Shown: one piece after another, positions 45,703 through 57,206 of the stretch
Layout: each line of letters opens with the position of its first letter
Position numbering within the stretch: position 1 is the first letter of the stretch
Source of the DNA: Vanrija pseudolonga
Lineage: Eukaryota > Basidiomycota > Tremellomycetes > Trichosporonales > Trichosporonaceae
Length of the DNA: 64,000 nt
Reading direction: 5' to 3'
NCBI RefSeq assembly: GCF_020906515.1
Contig: NC_085853.1
Span: 806,001 to 870,000 of the forward strand
Notes under the pieces: generated by a model
Told to the model about the DNA's origin: nothing
The model's database searches: none
Seen by the model: the letters and a program-made list of their open reading frames with translations, nothing else
Translations under genes and position numbers: made by a program

Positions 45703-46563
45703 CTACCCGTCCTTGAGGTTCGGGACAGGCTCGGCCTTAGACGCGACCGGCGAGAGAGGATCACCCCCGCCATTGGTGTCTCCGGGAGACTTACTGTGCT
45801 CCGAGGGCGCCAGGGTCGACTTGCTCGGGTCGCTCTTCCCGCCGGCCGACCTGCGCACGAATCCGAACAGCTTTGCACTGCGCGTCTCCTGCGGGGCCAG
45901 GGTGGTCGAGGCGCCACCAGCCGACTTCATCTGTGAGACACGCCAGTCGGTGCCCTGTGGTGTAAGCTAGTTCTGAACTGGCACGCACCCCAGGGTTGGC
46001 CATCGATATGTCGTGGTGCATGAACGCCGCGCGCGAGTTGAGCGAGTCCCTGAGGCCGATAGCGTTGAGCTTCGAGTTGTTGATGTACGCCGAGAGCTGG
46101 TGCGCTAGGTAGATGACTGCGAGAGTGAGCTGTGCCCAGGCCACCAGCCTACTGAAGATGATGGTGTAGGCCGAGGTCAGGAGGAGCGGCGGGACCTGCG
46201 CTTCGAGCGTCATTCGGATCAGGCGGTAGATGACCTTGTCGTTGTGGTGCCAGCCGGTCCGGGTGCGGTACAGGCCCCAGAGGATGCTGAAGGTGATAAT
46301 GAGGTCGGCGCCCATGGACGCGCAAGTCCACACGACAATGGCTAGCAGTCGGGGTTGAGCGAGTGGCAGCAGGAAGAGGAGGATCAGCACTCACGGGCCA
46401 GGACGTTGCCGCGGACCTTGGCCTCATAGAAGCCAATGTAGATGACTCCCTGGGAGATGGCTCCGGCGATCCTGGCGTGGGGGTCGGCGTGTATTCCACA
46501 GTCTCGACTTACTTTAGTCGAAACGCCAGGTGCCACGGATCTCGGCGCACGATCCAGCCTGGG
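45703..46563 (-). pseudogene. DUF6534 copy C, lacks the N-terminal half
   Basis: The C-terminal half is intact and very like copy B: IAGAISQGVIYIGFYEAKVRGNVLA, IVVWTCASMGADLIITFSI, YRTRTGWHHNDKVIYRLIRMTLEAQVPPLLL, LSAYINNSKLNAIGLRDSLNSR, then GTDWRVSQMKSAGG and a tail ending EPVPNLKDG with TGA at 45703-45705. Homology fades upstream at a remnant GTWRF (equivalent to YRTWRL of copy B) that meets a stop at about 46513-46530. No exons for the first four helices can be found up to the stop of copy D at 47042. So this is a 5'-truncated gene, probably a pseudogene, although the splice signals of the remaining exons look intact and a short three-helix product from an internal ATG near 46315 cannot be ruled out. 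Confidence 0.72.
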
Positions 46564-47041
46564 TTTTTTGTTTTGCCGAGAGGTTAGGCGTGGGAGTCCG
46601 CCTCTCGGCCTTTTGATAGACGGATGGCGAGCAATTCAATCTGTGGAAAGGAGCGGTGGCATGTTCCGCAGCGTCGTTGTGCGGGCTGCTGTGACGGTCG
46701 GTGTGAGTGGGTGTGTGTAAATGAGAGGAGGAGCCAATCTGTCCGCTGGTCTGGACTCTGCAGCAGGTCAATGACCATACACACACCGAGGAGGGGGATA
46801 GTGGATAATTCAATTAATCCTGACGCCAATGGGGAGAAGCTCGCCTGTGGGAGAATCCCATACGGCTGCCGCAGTGGAGCCTACTGGAATAAAGAGATAA
46901 ATCTGAAGCGCAAGAAAACAAGTGACCAACACTATACATTCAATCAAAAAATCGAGGCTCTTGACAACGGGCGCGGGCGGCAGTTCGCGTACTGTAGGCG
47001 CCACTTTTACAATTATCAAAAAGATACAAGGAATGGATGGG
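46564..47041. other. spacer replacing the 5' half of DUF6534 copy C
   Basis: 478 bp between the truncation point of copy C and the stop of copy D. Contains a strong inverted repeat (46575-46609) right next to the truncation. The rest is AT-richer than the neighbourhood and shows no helices or exons of the family on the minus strand. Confidence 0.5.
46575..46609. repeat. inverted repeat, 9-bp perfect stem
   Basis: GCCGAGAGG at 46575-46583 pairs perfectly with CCTCTCGGC at 46601-46609 across a 17-nt loop, flanked on both sides by T-rich sequence. The right arm resembles the CTCGGCCTTTTG start of U2 snRNA for about 13 nt, but nothing downstream continues that match. Confidence 0.8.
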
Positions 47042-48579
47042 CTACATGATCACAATCGGCTCGTCCTTGGGCACGGGCTTGCGGCGGGACGTGGGCGACG
47101 AGTTGCTCGAGTCGGAGGGCGTCTCGAGAGACTCGGTAAACGAGCCGTCGCGCTCGCTCTTGCTCGTCGCGGACGGGTAAGACGGGTCGGACGCCGTGCC
47201 CGCGTCTCCCTCGGCGGTGCGGTTGATCGAGTACGGCAGCGTGGTTGGGTGCCCGTCCTCGTGGATGGCCGTCTCGACATCGACCTTCACCTTGAGACGA
47301 TCAGTGGCGTCGGTCTGGTTGCTCGGCCACTCGGACTGTGCCGTCAGCGCGCCTGTACTCGCAGCGCGACTTACCGTGACCTCGGGCTCTAGCGGAGGCG
47401 GGGAGAAGTACGGCCGCGAGTAAAGTGACCAGAGCACCCCGATCGCGTACAGCTTTGAGGTGATGCCCTGCAGGAGGTACAGGCCAAAGCTACCGGGGTT
47501 GTCGGTCGCCACCCCCGCGAAAATGATAGAGAGGACCGCAAGCTGAACCTGGGCCTCGAGGAGCATGCGCACCGGGCGGAGGAAGGGCTGGGCTCAGCGA
47601 CGCGAGCGCCAAGGGAACCGCAGATACCCACCATGTTCTTGTCGGACTGCTTCCACGCCGCGCGCGAGCGGTACAGACCAAGGAGAATGAGGCACATGAT
47701 GAAGAGGTTGGCCACCATGGTTCCAATGACCGCGATCCTGCCAGCTGGCGGGGGTGAGCTTTGCGACGCAGCGACCAGCGACCCACGCGTGGAGCTGACT
47801 GGAGGGCCAGAGCCTCCCTGGGCCCAGTAATGAGCCACGAGGGCGGTGTAAGTGTACGCGCCGCACAAGCTGGTGTCAGTGAGGCCCCAGGTAAGACGTA
47901 CTAGAGGATGATGACGAGCTGGAGCGAGTCAGTAGCCGCACCACTCCGTGCCACACACCGTCATGGAGGCCGCGATGGCCCAATGCCGGAAGTTGAGCCC
48001 CCACGCCCGGTACGTAAAGTACACCTGGGAGACGGCGGCAGTGCTCGCGTCGAGCGCGGGGAACGCAGAGCTGGTGTCAGCCGGCACAGGGAGAGATCGC
48101 GCACGTACGTGAGACCATAGTCGTAAAACGGGGCGTAGAGACCGTAATTTTGCACAAACTGGGATGTGTAAGTACTCGCCGCGAGCCGGACACTGGCTCA
48201 CAAAGTGGACAGCGATAAAGATGCAGTAGCCTGCTATCAGCACGCAACCTCGGCGACGACGCACCAGAATACCCGAACGCGAGCACCCCCGCCACCAGCA
48301 CGTTGAGCTTGATCCAGAGGCGGTCGCGCCGCCCGTAGTCTTGCCAGTACTGCAGGAGGAGGGCGGAGAGGAGGCCGCTGGGAGGTCAGGTGTGCGGGGC
48401 GGACGTGCGACGCACCACCAGAACATGTCGAGCATCGGCTGCAGCAGGAGGCAAGTGATGTTGAAGCTCTGCACGTTAGTCAGCTCCGCCTGGCCAACGT
48501 AGCGGAGCAGACCCACCCGGTTGGGGAGCATGGCGGCCTCGGCCAGCGTCTCGTTGTGGCCTAGAACGGTCGTACTCAT
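47042..48579 (-). CDS. DUF6534-type seven-helix membrane protein, copy D
   Basis: Start ATG 48577-48579: MSTTVLGHNETLAEAAMLPN. Then SFNITCLLLQPMLDMFW, an intron, GLLSALLLQYWQDYGRRDRLWIKLNVLVAGVLAF, FVQNYGLYAPFYDYGL, VYFTYRAWGLNFRHWAIAAS, IGTMVANLFIMCLILLGLYRSRAAWKQSDKN, MRMLLEAQVQLAVLSIIFAGV and YLLQGITSKLYAIGVLWSLYSR. The DUF6534 end motif (KLYAIGVLWSLYSR) is present but more diverged than in copies A and B. The long Ser/Thr/Asp-rich tail ends KPVPKDEPIVIM with TAG at 47042-47044. An N-glycosylation site (NET) lies in the extracellular N-terminus, as in copy B (NETVAAA). Function unknown. Confidence 0.8.
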
Positions 48580-49019
48580 GGTGTTCGTGATGATGGCGGT
48601 GGTAGGTAGGTTGAGAAAGAGTGAGTCAGTCGGTGCCGTTGGCCAAGATACAAGTGTTATCAACAACGAAATCGAGGCGGCGGCGAGGCGTCGAGAGGGA
48701 CTTTGGACATCCTGTCCATGGTGTGAGAGGTTGCAGGGCCAGCTTGGAATTCCACGGGCAATTCAATTGCTGATGTGGAGCTGAGGGCGTGGGTGAGGAC
48801 GTCAGTTCGATGAGTGGTAGTCTGTCGCCAGGCGAGTCTGGCAACCCGCAGGGCGCTGATGGCATTGGGGCGAAAGCGTCTGGTGGGTCACTAGGCATTG
48901 CGCCCGTGTTCAGCCCCGGTGTTCACGACAAGCGAGTACCGAAAACGGTCAGCGTGCGGCACGGTAGCCCTTCACCGTCCCGACAAGTCAAGTGCATTAT
49001 AATGGGTAGTGGTCAAGAC
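48580..49019 (-). promoter_or_regulatory. spacer between LCB3-like gene and DUF6534 copy D
   Basis: 440 bp holding the upstream region of copy D and the 3' flank of the next gene. No feature recognised. Confidence 0.4.
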
Positions 49020-50993
49020 CTAAGGAAATCCGAGACTCGCCTCCACGACGGGGAAGAGCAAGGGTGAGATCGCGGTGGCGAGGAGGCCAATGCCAGCGTA
49101 AACAACCAGCTTGGTGATAACTGAAGAGTTAGAATGATGCACATGTGCAATTCATGCTCACCTTCGGCGTCGTAATGCGGCAAGGCACGCAATCGTCGTC
49201 CGCGGTAGCTGCCGTTGCTTGCAACGGGATCGATCTGCACCTGGGAAAGGCGGCGGCGCAGGGGGCTGGGCTTTGGCTTGCGCATGCGCAGTCCCTCCTC
49301 ATCATCGCCGTTACGCATCGGAGACACACTGCGATCCCGACCTGACTGCGGAGACTGAGTTGGGCTGTTGAGGTCAGAGTCGGCGGTCGTGAGGTCCATG
49401 AACGACGGAATGGAGCGGAGGGGCACGTCTGCGACGCCCTTGTAGGCACTGGTATTGTTAGTACCTGGAATTGGCAGATGAGGCGCCAACTCACGTCGCG
49501 GCCGTGTAGAATCGTCGTGTTGGCAGCTCGAAGCGGAAGAGCTTGGCCGCAGAACGGTACAGCTCGGGCAACACTGTCAACATGGTCTTCTTGGCTGCCA
49601 AACGCCAGACAAAGATAAGGGCGATACCTAAGGTTGTTAGCGTGAGGGCAGCAATGTCACACTAACCAATGACCACGCGGAGAAGGCCAATGACAGCGCC
49701 CCAGACAGCACCGTTACGCCAGAGCGACGGGCCGTAGTCGCGATGGTTCCGCGCCTTGTCCCAGTGTCCGACAAAGGAGCCGAGGATGACGGCCATGATC
49801 GCGATGGCGTCCTCAAAGCACGGGCAGTCGTCCGGAGTCTCGGGGTGGTAGTGAATGAGTGCGAGTGTAAGGGGAATCATGACAATGGGAACTGCGGCCG
49901 TCAGCGTCTGCAGGCTCCAGACAGGGTGACATACCCAGCACAGTCCCACTGTTGACCCATGCTTCAGAGGCGTCCGCCGCGTAGTGCCAAATGAGCCAAC
50001 AAAGGACGCCGAGAATCGTACCACCTCCGACGTCGACTGTGACTGTTAGCTTTGCGACAGCGGCACAGCAGCGGGAGCTCACTGGTAGAGTGCATGCCGC
50101 TGTACAGGCGGCCGCCGGCCACACTGAGGTAGTACACGAGTAGCAGGGACCAGCCAAAAGTGAGCCAGGTCCAGCCGACGACCGCGCGCTCCTCCCACAG
50201 CCAGCCGGCGACGAACAGCGCGATACTGCTCGCATTGGCCGAGTGCGAGGATGGGAAGCCGTACTCGCGGTGATGGGTACTGACCGCTGGGGAGTGTCAG
50301 TCGCGTCGCGGCCACGCACACAAAACTCACACAAGCGCGTCACGGGAGGGCTGTACGGCCGCGGGGAGCACACAAGGTCTTTGGCGACACAGGACGTGTA
50401 GATTCCCAGGCCCACGACATGCAGCAGTCTGTGTATACGTTAGCGCGCGTGGGTGCGGTACACGGCGGACGCGTCTCCAAACTCACGCGCGTCCCTTCTC
50501 GGGGTATCCGAAGAAGAAGAGCATCGGGAGGAACGCAGTGAAGAATGTATGCGCTGCGCTGGTCAGTCGTCGCGACCACACACACCTCGCTCCATCGGCA
50601 ACCCAACTCACTGCCAAAGACGGCGCTCCAGAAGAAGTAGCGATCACGCCCCGGCGTGCGCACGCGCTGCTGGAGCCGGGCAAGCCACTCGCTCTCGGCG
50701 GCAAGCGGGGCCATGACCATACGGCGCATCGACTCGCGCCATGGGGAGAGCGCGTTCTCGTACACCGACTCGGGCTGGCAGCCGGGCTCGACATGATGCG
50801 TCTCGACCTTGAGCTTTGGCTTGGCGGTACCATTGGATGCTGAGGCGTGGTCGGCGGTCCCATTGGCCTGCTTCTCCTTGACGTCGGTGATGGGCGTGAC
50901 GCCATCCCGAGGCGACGAGGGGACCAGGGCGATGACCGGGACCGATGCCGGTGGTGGGTTAATCGGTGATACTGGGCTTGTTGTCGCTCCCAT
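49020..50993 (-). CDS. sphingoid long-chain-base phosphate phosphatase (LCB3/SGPP type)
   Basis: ER enzyme of the PAP2 superfamily that dephosphorylates dihydrosphingosine- and phytosphingosine-1-phosphate. Start ATG 50991-50993 (MGATTSPVSPINPPP). After a disordered leader come SPWRESMRRMVMAPLAAESEWLARLQ, FFWSAVFG, TFFTAFLPMLFFFGYPEKGR and the three catalytic motifs: KDLVCSPRP (KxxxxxxRP), FPSSHSANA (variant of PSGH) and GRLYSGMHSTID (SRxxxxxHxxxD, completed by splicing near 50032-50089). Further helices follow (VGGGTILGVLCWLIWH, VPIVMIPLTLALIHYHPE, GAVWGAVIGLLRVVIG). A Ser-rich loop and a last helix after an intron (about 49124-49161) end in EASLGFP and TAG at 49020-49022. About 540 aa. Motif order and the HREYGFPSSHS context match Lcb3/Ysr3 well. 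Confidence 0.9.
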
Positions 50994-51492
50994 AGCCGTC
51001 GGGTGTGTGGTGCGTGTGTCGCTGGTCTAGCTAGGTCTAGTAGTAGTTTGGGGATGCGGTGCGTGTGTGTGTTGATGCCAAGTACACTGTAATGTGCCGT
51101 GATGGGGAGGGGGAGGGGGACGAGAATGCTGAAGGAGAGGAGTACGTTGTGGAGGAGATGAAGGTGGATACGTCGATGTTCAAACTTGACGCGTACTAGT
51201 TTGCGGTGAATAGAACTGTAATACAATGCACCAGGCCGGCATGGCCCAGCCAGGACAGACAGACAAAAACATGCAGGGTCCCTCCTCTCCGCGTGTGGCG
51301 CGTGGCCCGATGACCGATGTCAACAATCACACGGGCCAAGCCCCGGCTCCCGACGACGGCCACCCCACCTCACAACACCCCGTCCCTCACATCGTTACAT
51401 GCACAATTCAAACAAAAGTCGTCTCAACCTAGGCATATGGCACAACTCGTAATCAATCGTCATCAAGACATGGTCGCTCTGCGCACCAGTCT
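50994..51492 (-). promoter_or_regulatory. LCB3-like upstream region and SAP-gene 3' flank
   Basis: 499 bp. The first 200 bp upstream of the LCB3-like ATG are C/T-rich on the minus strand with a run of CACACGCAC type, as in other leaders here. No gene recognised. Confidence 0.45.
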
Positions 51493-54400
51493 TCAACCCA
51501 GCATGCGTCGCAGCTCGCGTTCGGTAGCAAGGCGCTCCTGACGGGCCTTGATCTCGGCACGTCGCTGAGCCACCGCCTTGTCATCGTGGTGCCCCTTGGA
51601 CTTTAGGGCAGCCACTCCCGACGTGCGGTCGCGTGCTCTCGTCGCAGAGATGGAGCCAGCCTTGGCCGGTGACGAGTACACACTGCCTGCCTTACTAGGC
51701 GACTTGAGTTTTTCAACAGCAGCTGGTGACGCCGCGGCAAAAGGACCTGCCGACGCTGGGGTCACGGGCAGCGAACGCTTCGCCGTGCCAACAACAGGCT
51801 GTGACATGTGGAAGTTTGACTCGAAGAGGCGATTCGTCCGCGATGCGGCCTCTCCAAAGGCCAGGACCGTGGGGATCTGAGGCGCAAGACCTGTACCTGT
51901 GGTAGGCGTTGCGACAGCCAGAGGCGACAATGCGCCTGGGCCGGGGCTCTGTGGAGGACGTGGGAGGGGTCGCCTGGCTGGAGCTGTTGGAGTAGAAGCC
52001 GCGGGGGGCTTGACTGTCGCCTGCATCCGTGCGAGCGAGGACGCCGTGGGCGCAAAAAGGGTCGACGAGCGCCTCATGGAAGATGGGGGCGTCGGGGCAT
52101 TGTCGGTAAGATCTGAACGACTGGCGCGCGAGCTGAGCGAAGGCGGCGGAGACAGGAGGTCCGAGCGGCTTCCTCGAGATGACAGCGACGAGGCGGCAGA
52201 TGCCGTCTTCAGGTCTCCGGAAGCCACGCGATTCAAGCTATGGCTCTTGGTCGAGCGTGTCATCGAAGAGGACGCGACAGAAGCCGACTTTGACCTGTGC
52301 GACCCTGTGGGAATTTTGGACGACTTGCTCGACGAGTGATCCTTCAGCGGCTCAAGCTTGGGCATGGGAGGTCCAAAGTCGGGAATAGGAGGACGCTGTT
52401 GGCTAGTGCCGAGGGTGGACCGAGCCGAAGTGGATACCTGTCGCTCCTTCGGGGCCCTACCGCCCTGTGATCCGTGCGATCCGCCGACCATGGTAGAGAT
52501 GCTGGACGCTGTGTCCGAGCGCTTCATGCGTGACGGGGGAGGGATAGAGCCTTTCTTGGGCGGCGCAGGGCGGTGTTGAACGTCAACTGGCACTGAGGGC
52601 GAGGGCAGAATGTAGGATCCCTCCGACCTGACTGACTCTGCAATGCTGACAGTGTCCGCCGCCTTCTTACTACGCAAGAAGGCAAACTTGCGAATGCTCT
52701 CGGGCTTGAGGCTGCTCTTCTTCCGAGGGGAGACGAGGTTGGCAGGAGGCTTGTCCTCCGAGAGCTTGCCGGCGATGCTCCTACCAGCTCCCCGGAGGGT
52801 CTCGAGATACCTCGGGCCGGTCGACACTTTTGTCCGCTTGGCAGTCCGGTCACTCTCAGCGACAGCAGCGTCCTTGATCTGTTCGCTCGCCATATCCGGG
52901 GCGGCGCTCTGGTGCTTGCGCTTAGGGGGGCTCGGTCGACTGGCCGAAGTGGATCTTGAGCGAGGCTCAGAGCTCTTGGTAGATGACGACAGTGATCTCA
53001 TCTTGGCGAACTGGCGCTGGTGCGCCTCGGCGTATCGGTCATTCTGTGCACTTGGGCCGGCAGATAGACCCCAGCCACCTGGTCCGTTGGCAAGGTCTTC
53101 GTTGACAGAGACGAGCTTGGTCATCTGGGCCCTCTTGCCCTTGAGAAGTTCGGGGTTGAAGGTGCCGCCGGACGCGCCCATCTTGGCCTGCATCTCTTCG
53201 AGTAACTTGAGACCTGCAGCCGAGAATTGAGGCTCAGCTGGCTTGTGGGGCTGTCCAAACACGAATGATGGAGACGTTGCGGACGGGAAAGCACCTGGGA
53301 TGCCGGGTGACGGCGACCTAGCCTTGTTTGGCGACGACGACCTCTTTGTGGGAGACTGCTGGCGCGGCGCGCCGGGCGCGGCCAGTGTGTCAAAGGTTGG
53401 GAGTTCGGGATAGATGTTTGAGATGTTGTTCTTCGAGGCAGTGGGTGACAGAAGTGTGGGGGCCGAGTTTCTCATGCGGAGTGCGCTCGGTGGGAACTGC
53501 TGTTCCCGCACGGGGGCCATCGACCGTCTCTGCTTGATCTGTTCGACGGTGTTCTGGCCGGTCAGAGGAAGCTCATCGTCGTCATCGAGCTCGGGAGACA
53601 TGGCGCGTTCAAAGTTCATGCCGAGAACTGGTGAGGGAGAGACCATGCGAATGGTGCTGGGCCTGTGGTGTAACGACATTGTAGAGTGACGTTTCGCGAC
53701 GCCGATCGCGGAGGCTGGTGAAGGGGGAAGGTCGTCTTCAGCCAGCTCCTCGGTTTCGCGATCCACGGGCTGGTCGTCCTCGGCCGAGACACCAGGGAAG
53801 GTGACGGACGGTGTGGGTGATCGACCTTCCTTGTTCTGGCGTCCAGAAAGAGTGCGCGACGCGGTTCTCCGGATCGAGCTGGCGAGCGAACGCAACGAGC
53901 CCACACCGCGAAGCTCAGTGTTGCCCTCTGAGAGTCGTCAGCGCACGCCCTTGGGCCAGCACACCAGACTTACTGAATTCCCCGGCCAGCTTCTCGCCGT
54001 TGTTTGCGCTTTTCCAAGCCCGCGGCACAGTGTCCTCTTCGTAGTGCTGCTCTGTGATTTCTTCCAGGCTGGCGTTGCCGGTCGTGAGAACCTCCCAAGC
54101 GTCAGAGCCGCGACCCAACGTGCGGGAGGAAGGCATGGACCTCATTGGCCGTGTAGGGATGGAGAGGTGGGCAGAGACGACATCTTGCTCTTCCTGACCT
54201 GATGGGGCCAGCTCGTTGTTGTCGGGAGCATTCGGGTGCTTCTTGGTTGGGCTGTCGTGTTGTTCGTCGGCCGCTTGTTCAGAAGCCTGAGCAAAGACTG
54301 CCTTTGACGAAGGAGTCAAGCTCGCACCGACTGTGTTCCATGGCGTTAGTATCCAGTGACGCGACGCACGGGCCCATTGTTTACACCTTCCCCGCCATCA

Positions 54401-54678
54401 TTCAACTCACACTCGTGCAACCGCGCAGCCATTTCAGAATTCTGAGGGGAAGTGTCAGACTCCAACGCGGGCCATAGGAAAACCACTCACCTTGCCGTTG
54501 GCCTTGAGTCCATACTTCTTGGACAGGCTCATGAGCTGGGGACGGCGGAGCGAGCACAGCGCTGCCGAACTGGTGGTTGTCAGGTACTGAAACAACACCG
54601 AAGGAAGGAAGCTTGGCCACCCAGCCCTTTCCGCAAGACTCACTTCCAAAGGATCTCATGTTCGCTGAGGACCGTCAT
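51493..54678 (-). CDS. large disordered protein with N-terminal SAP domain
   Basis: About 970 aa. The start ATG at 54676-54678 opens a 35-nt first exon (MTVLSEHEILW). Splicing gives NSAALCSLRRPQLMSLSKKYGLKANGKNSEMAARLHE, a clear SAP motif (two short helices that bind AT-rich DNA or chromatin). Two further introns lead via FGASLTPSSKAVFAQA and ITEQHYEEDTVPRAW to one long exon. That exon is Ser/Pro/Arg-rich with repeated SxxSRxSRSDL segments, MSPELDDDDELPLTGQ and FNPELLKGKRAQMTKL, and ends in a basic helix, AQRRAEIKARQERLATERELRRMLG, with TGA at 51493-51495. An N-terminal SAP domain, Lys/Arg/Ser-rich middle and charged C-terminal helix recalls animal NuSAP, a spindle protein, but I cannot show homology beyond the SAP motif. 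Probably nuclear; function unknown. Confidence 0.78.
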
Positions 54679-57206
54679 GACACATGTACCCAATCGTGCG
54701 ATCCGTATGCGAATGACAAGGCGTCGTGTATCAAGCAACTATGTAGATGATGGGGTATGATTATGGAGGCAGTGTCGAGATGGATGGATGGTGCTGCTTG
54801 TTGTGTCTCTCGGTCTCAGGCCCATTGTTGAATCACGTTCCGGGGCGGTGACGGAAGCAAAAAGTGAAAATCAGTCGCGACGGCTACGGTGGGCATCCAA
54901 TGACGACAGTGAATGGCTCGTTGGTCTTGTCTCGTTGGCAGTGGAACAAGCAATGATGATGATGGTGGTGGTGGTGCTGCACATGACTACAACCAACTTC
55001 GGAGTTGCAACTCGAAAAGAGGTCGAGCATGGTATCGCATAGTCGTTCGGCATCTAAACTATCTCATCCGAACCCGCTTATGCGAACTGTTGCTCTTGCA
55101 AGGCAAGGGAGCACCTAAACACCGCCTTCCCCGACCTGGCAACGGGGTTGTTGCTTCTCACTGCCTCCTCTGCAACGTAAAGGAATGACGCACTCCCAAC
55201 ATCTCCGTGCTGAACAACGACACGTTCCAGAGGCTGCCCACTTCTCGAGGCACAATGCTGGATGTGCAGGGGTCGACGACTGACGACTGGTCCGAGCTTG
55301 GCCATTCGTCATGGGGCCAGGGCGGCGCTACCGCGGGCTGCTGTGAAACCAGTAAGGCTGGGCGGTGCGGTCTCCGCGTTACTGTCGTCTTGCAACCAAT
55401 GGACACCGGAAGGCTGCCAAGTCCGACGGAACTCGGACACTGGGACACCAAGGAACATGATATGCCATTGTCATGATCCCTGGGTGCTGGTCTTGCTTCA
55501 TTAGGAGCCGGGTGCGAGAGCACGCACGCACGCGTCATGGAGGATGGCAGCATGGCAGTGGGTTCGACCCGATGGCATGTCCCCCAACCCTTTGTTTGGT
55601 GGGGACGGAGGGCAGTGGGGCAGAGAAGGGTGACTGCTGGAGGCCATTTCGCCCTCCTGCCCGACTAAGAGAAGTAGGAGTGTGTGGGTGGCGCCAAAGT
55701 TAACGCTGACTGGTAAGTCCAGGCGCCAACCTGACGCGCAGCAGCCGGAAATGGTGATGGTGTTACAACCACCCCTCGTAGGAGCGCGGGATCGACGCGG
55801 CGCGGGTGGCGGATCCAATGTGTAGTATGTAAGACTTAGGTGTTGGATACGACACTGTTAAATGACCAGTGTTTCATGTTGATGGCATGGGGACCCGAAA
55901 GGGCAATGTAATAGCAGCTGGGAACCCTGCCCATGACGAGAACTGGTCGACTGCCAGGCTACCAAGTTGGGAGTGGCTGAATTCGCGGGGCCCCATGCGC
56001 GGGTGGGTGGTGGGTGGGTGGTGGTCGACGGTCAGTGTGGAGTCTTGACAACTGCAGTGGCGACCATGAGTCGGTGCAAGACGGCGAGGTCAGCGTGTGG
56101 TGTACAGAGCGCTGTGAATATCACAATTCACACCAGGAGCGTATTGCCACTGACGTAGCAGCACTGAAGCTTCACCAGGCGTGGCTTGGGTGGCGGCGGG
56201 CTTGAAAACCCCTAAAATAGGAGTGGGGCCTGAGGCACATTGTTGTCACCACTTCACTAACCAACAACGAACGGTGACGCGCGGAGTGACTAGGCAAGAG
56301 TAACAGGTGACAAACATCAATATTGGGAAAGGGAGACCTTTCGCGGTCGCGGACTCCACTGTCGGGGCGGCCGTAAGTACTCTAGACGGGACGGCAAGGA
56401 CGAAAACGACCTGAGAGGCGCCAGACGTTGTTGTCGATGACGCCGCCAATTGATGAGCTACGAAACAAGATGCCGTTGCGACAGATGGACGAGATCGCTA
56501 TTGCGGACAATGAGAAAGAAGGATATCCTTGAACGACAAGGTGCGCCTTTGTTCGACAGCTTGACGAAGAGACCCGGCAGGCACAACACTTGATGTCCTG
56601 CCCAGCCCACCGGGAGAAAGAACGAGCTGTGACCCGACGTAGCTCGACCCAGAGCTGGGTCAAAGGGAAGCGGCTCTGCTCACCATGGTTGCGAAAGAAG
56701 GCTCTTGTCGGGTGATGCATTCCGTTGGCCGTGCAGCCGCACGTACGGCGATTATAGACAAGTATCATCCCCTGAGGGAAGTTGAACGAACCGGTTTAGA
56801 GAGTTCTAGAGTTACTATGATACAGAAATTGACAGCTTGTCGAGTGCGTGGTACAGTAATGTTGGGACTATGCGAGCAGGTGATTGACGATGAAAGTCGT
56901 GGGGAGCCAGACTCGGGCGGACGTCTCTATGTCGGAAGTTGATCGTTGGTCGTTCGTCGTGGGTGACCTGCTGGCCGCGGTCCACTTGCTGGTCCTACGG
57001 GCTACCTGCGTTCCAGGCCTTGGTTTCCAACGGGAGGTCAAAGAGCTCCGTCGACTCTGTATCCAGACAGAGGGAGCCGTTTCTGGAGGCACCCAGTGGC
57101 CGTCCAGCGGCCCAGAAGCGCCCGTGCCCTCGGGTCCGAGATGACTCGAGGGACCTCTCTCTTGACGATGTTGGCTCTCGTTGAGCCTCGCGTGACGACA
57201 AAGAGT
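54679..57206. promoter_or_regulatory. intergenic: SAP-gene upstream region and velvet-gene 3' flank
   Basis: About 2.5 kb. A short (GATGAT/GGTGGT) run at 54952-54978 is the only repeat noted. Several overlapping frames of 80-130 codons exist on both strands without family match or plausible exon structure. No gene or RNA recognised. Confidence 0.4.

Noticed and set aside
46601-46616. Match to the 5' end of U2 snRNA (CTCGGCCTTTTG)
   Set aside because: The match stops after about 13 nt. The branch-recognition sequence and Sm site that should follow are absent, and the match is explained by the hairpin arm.
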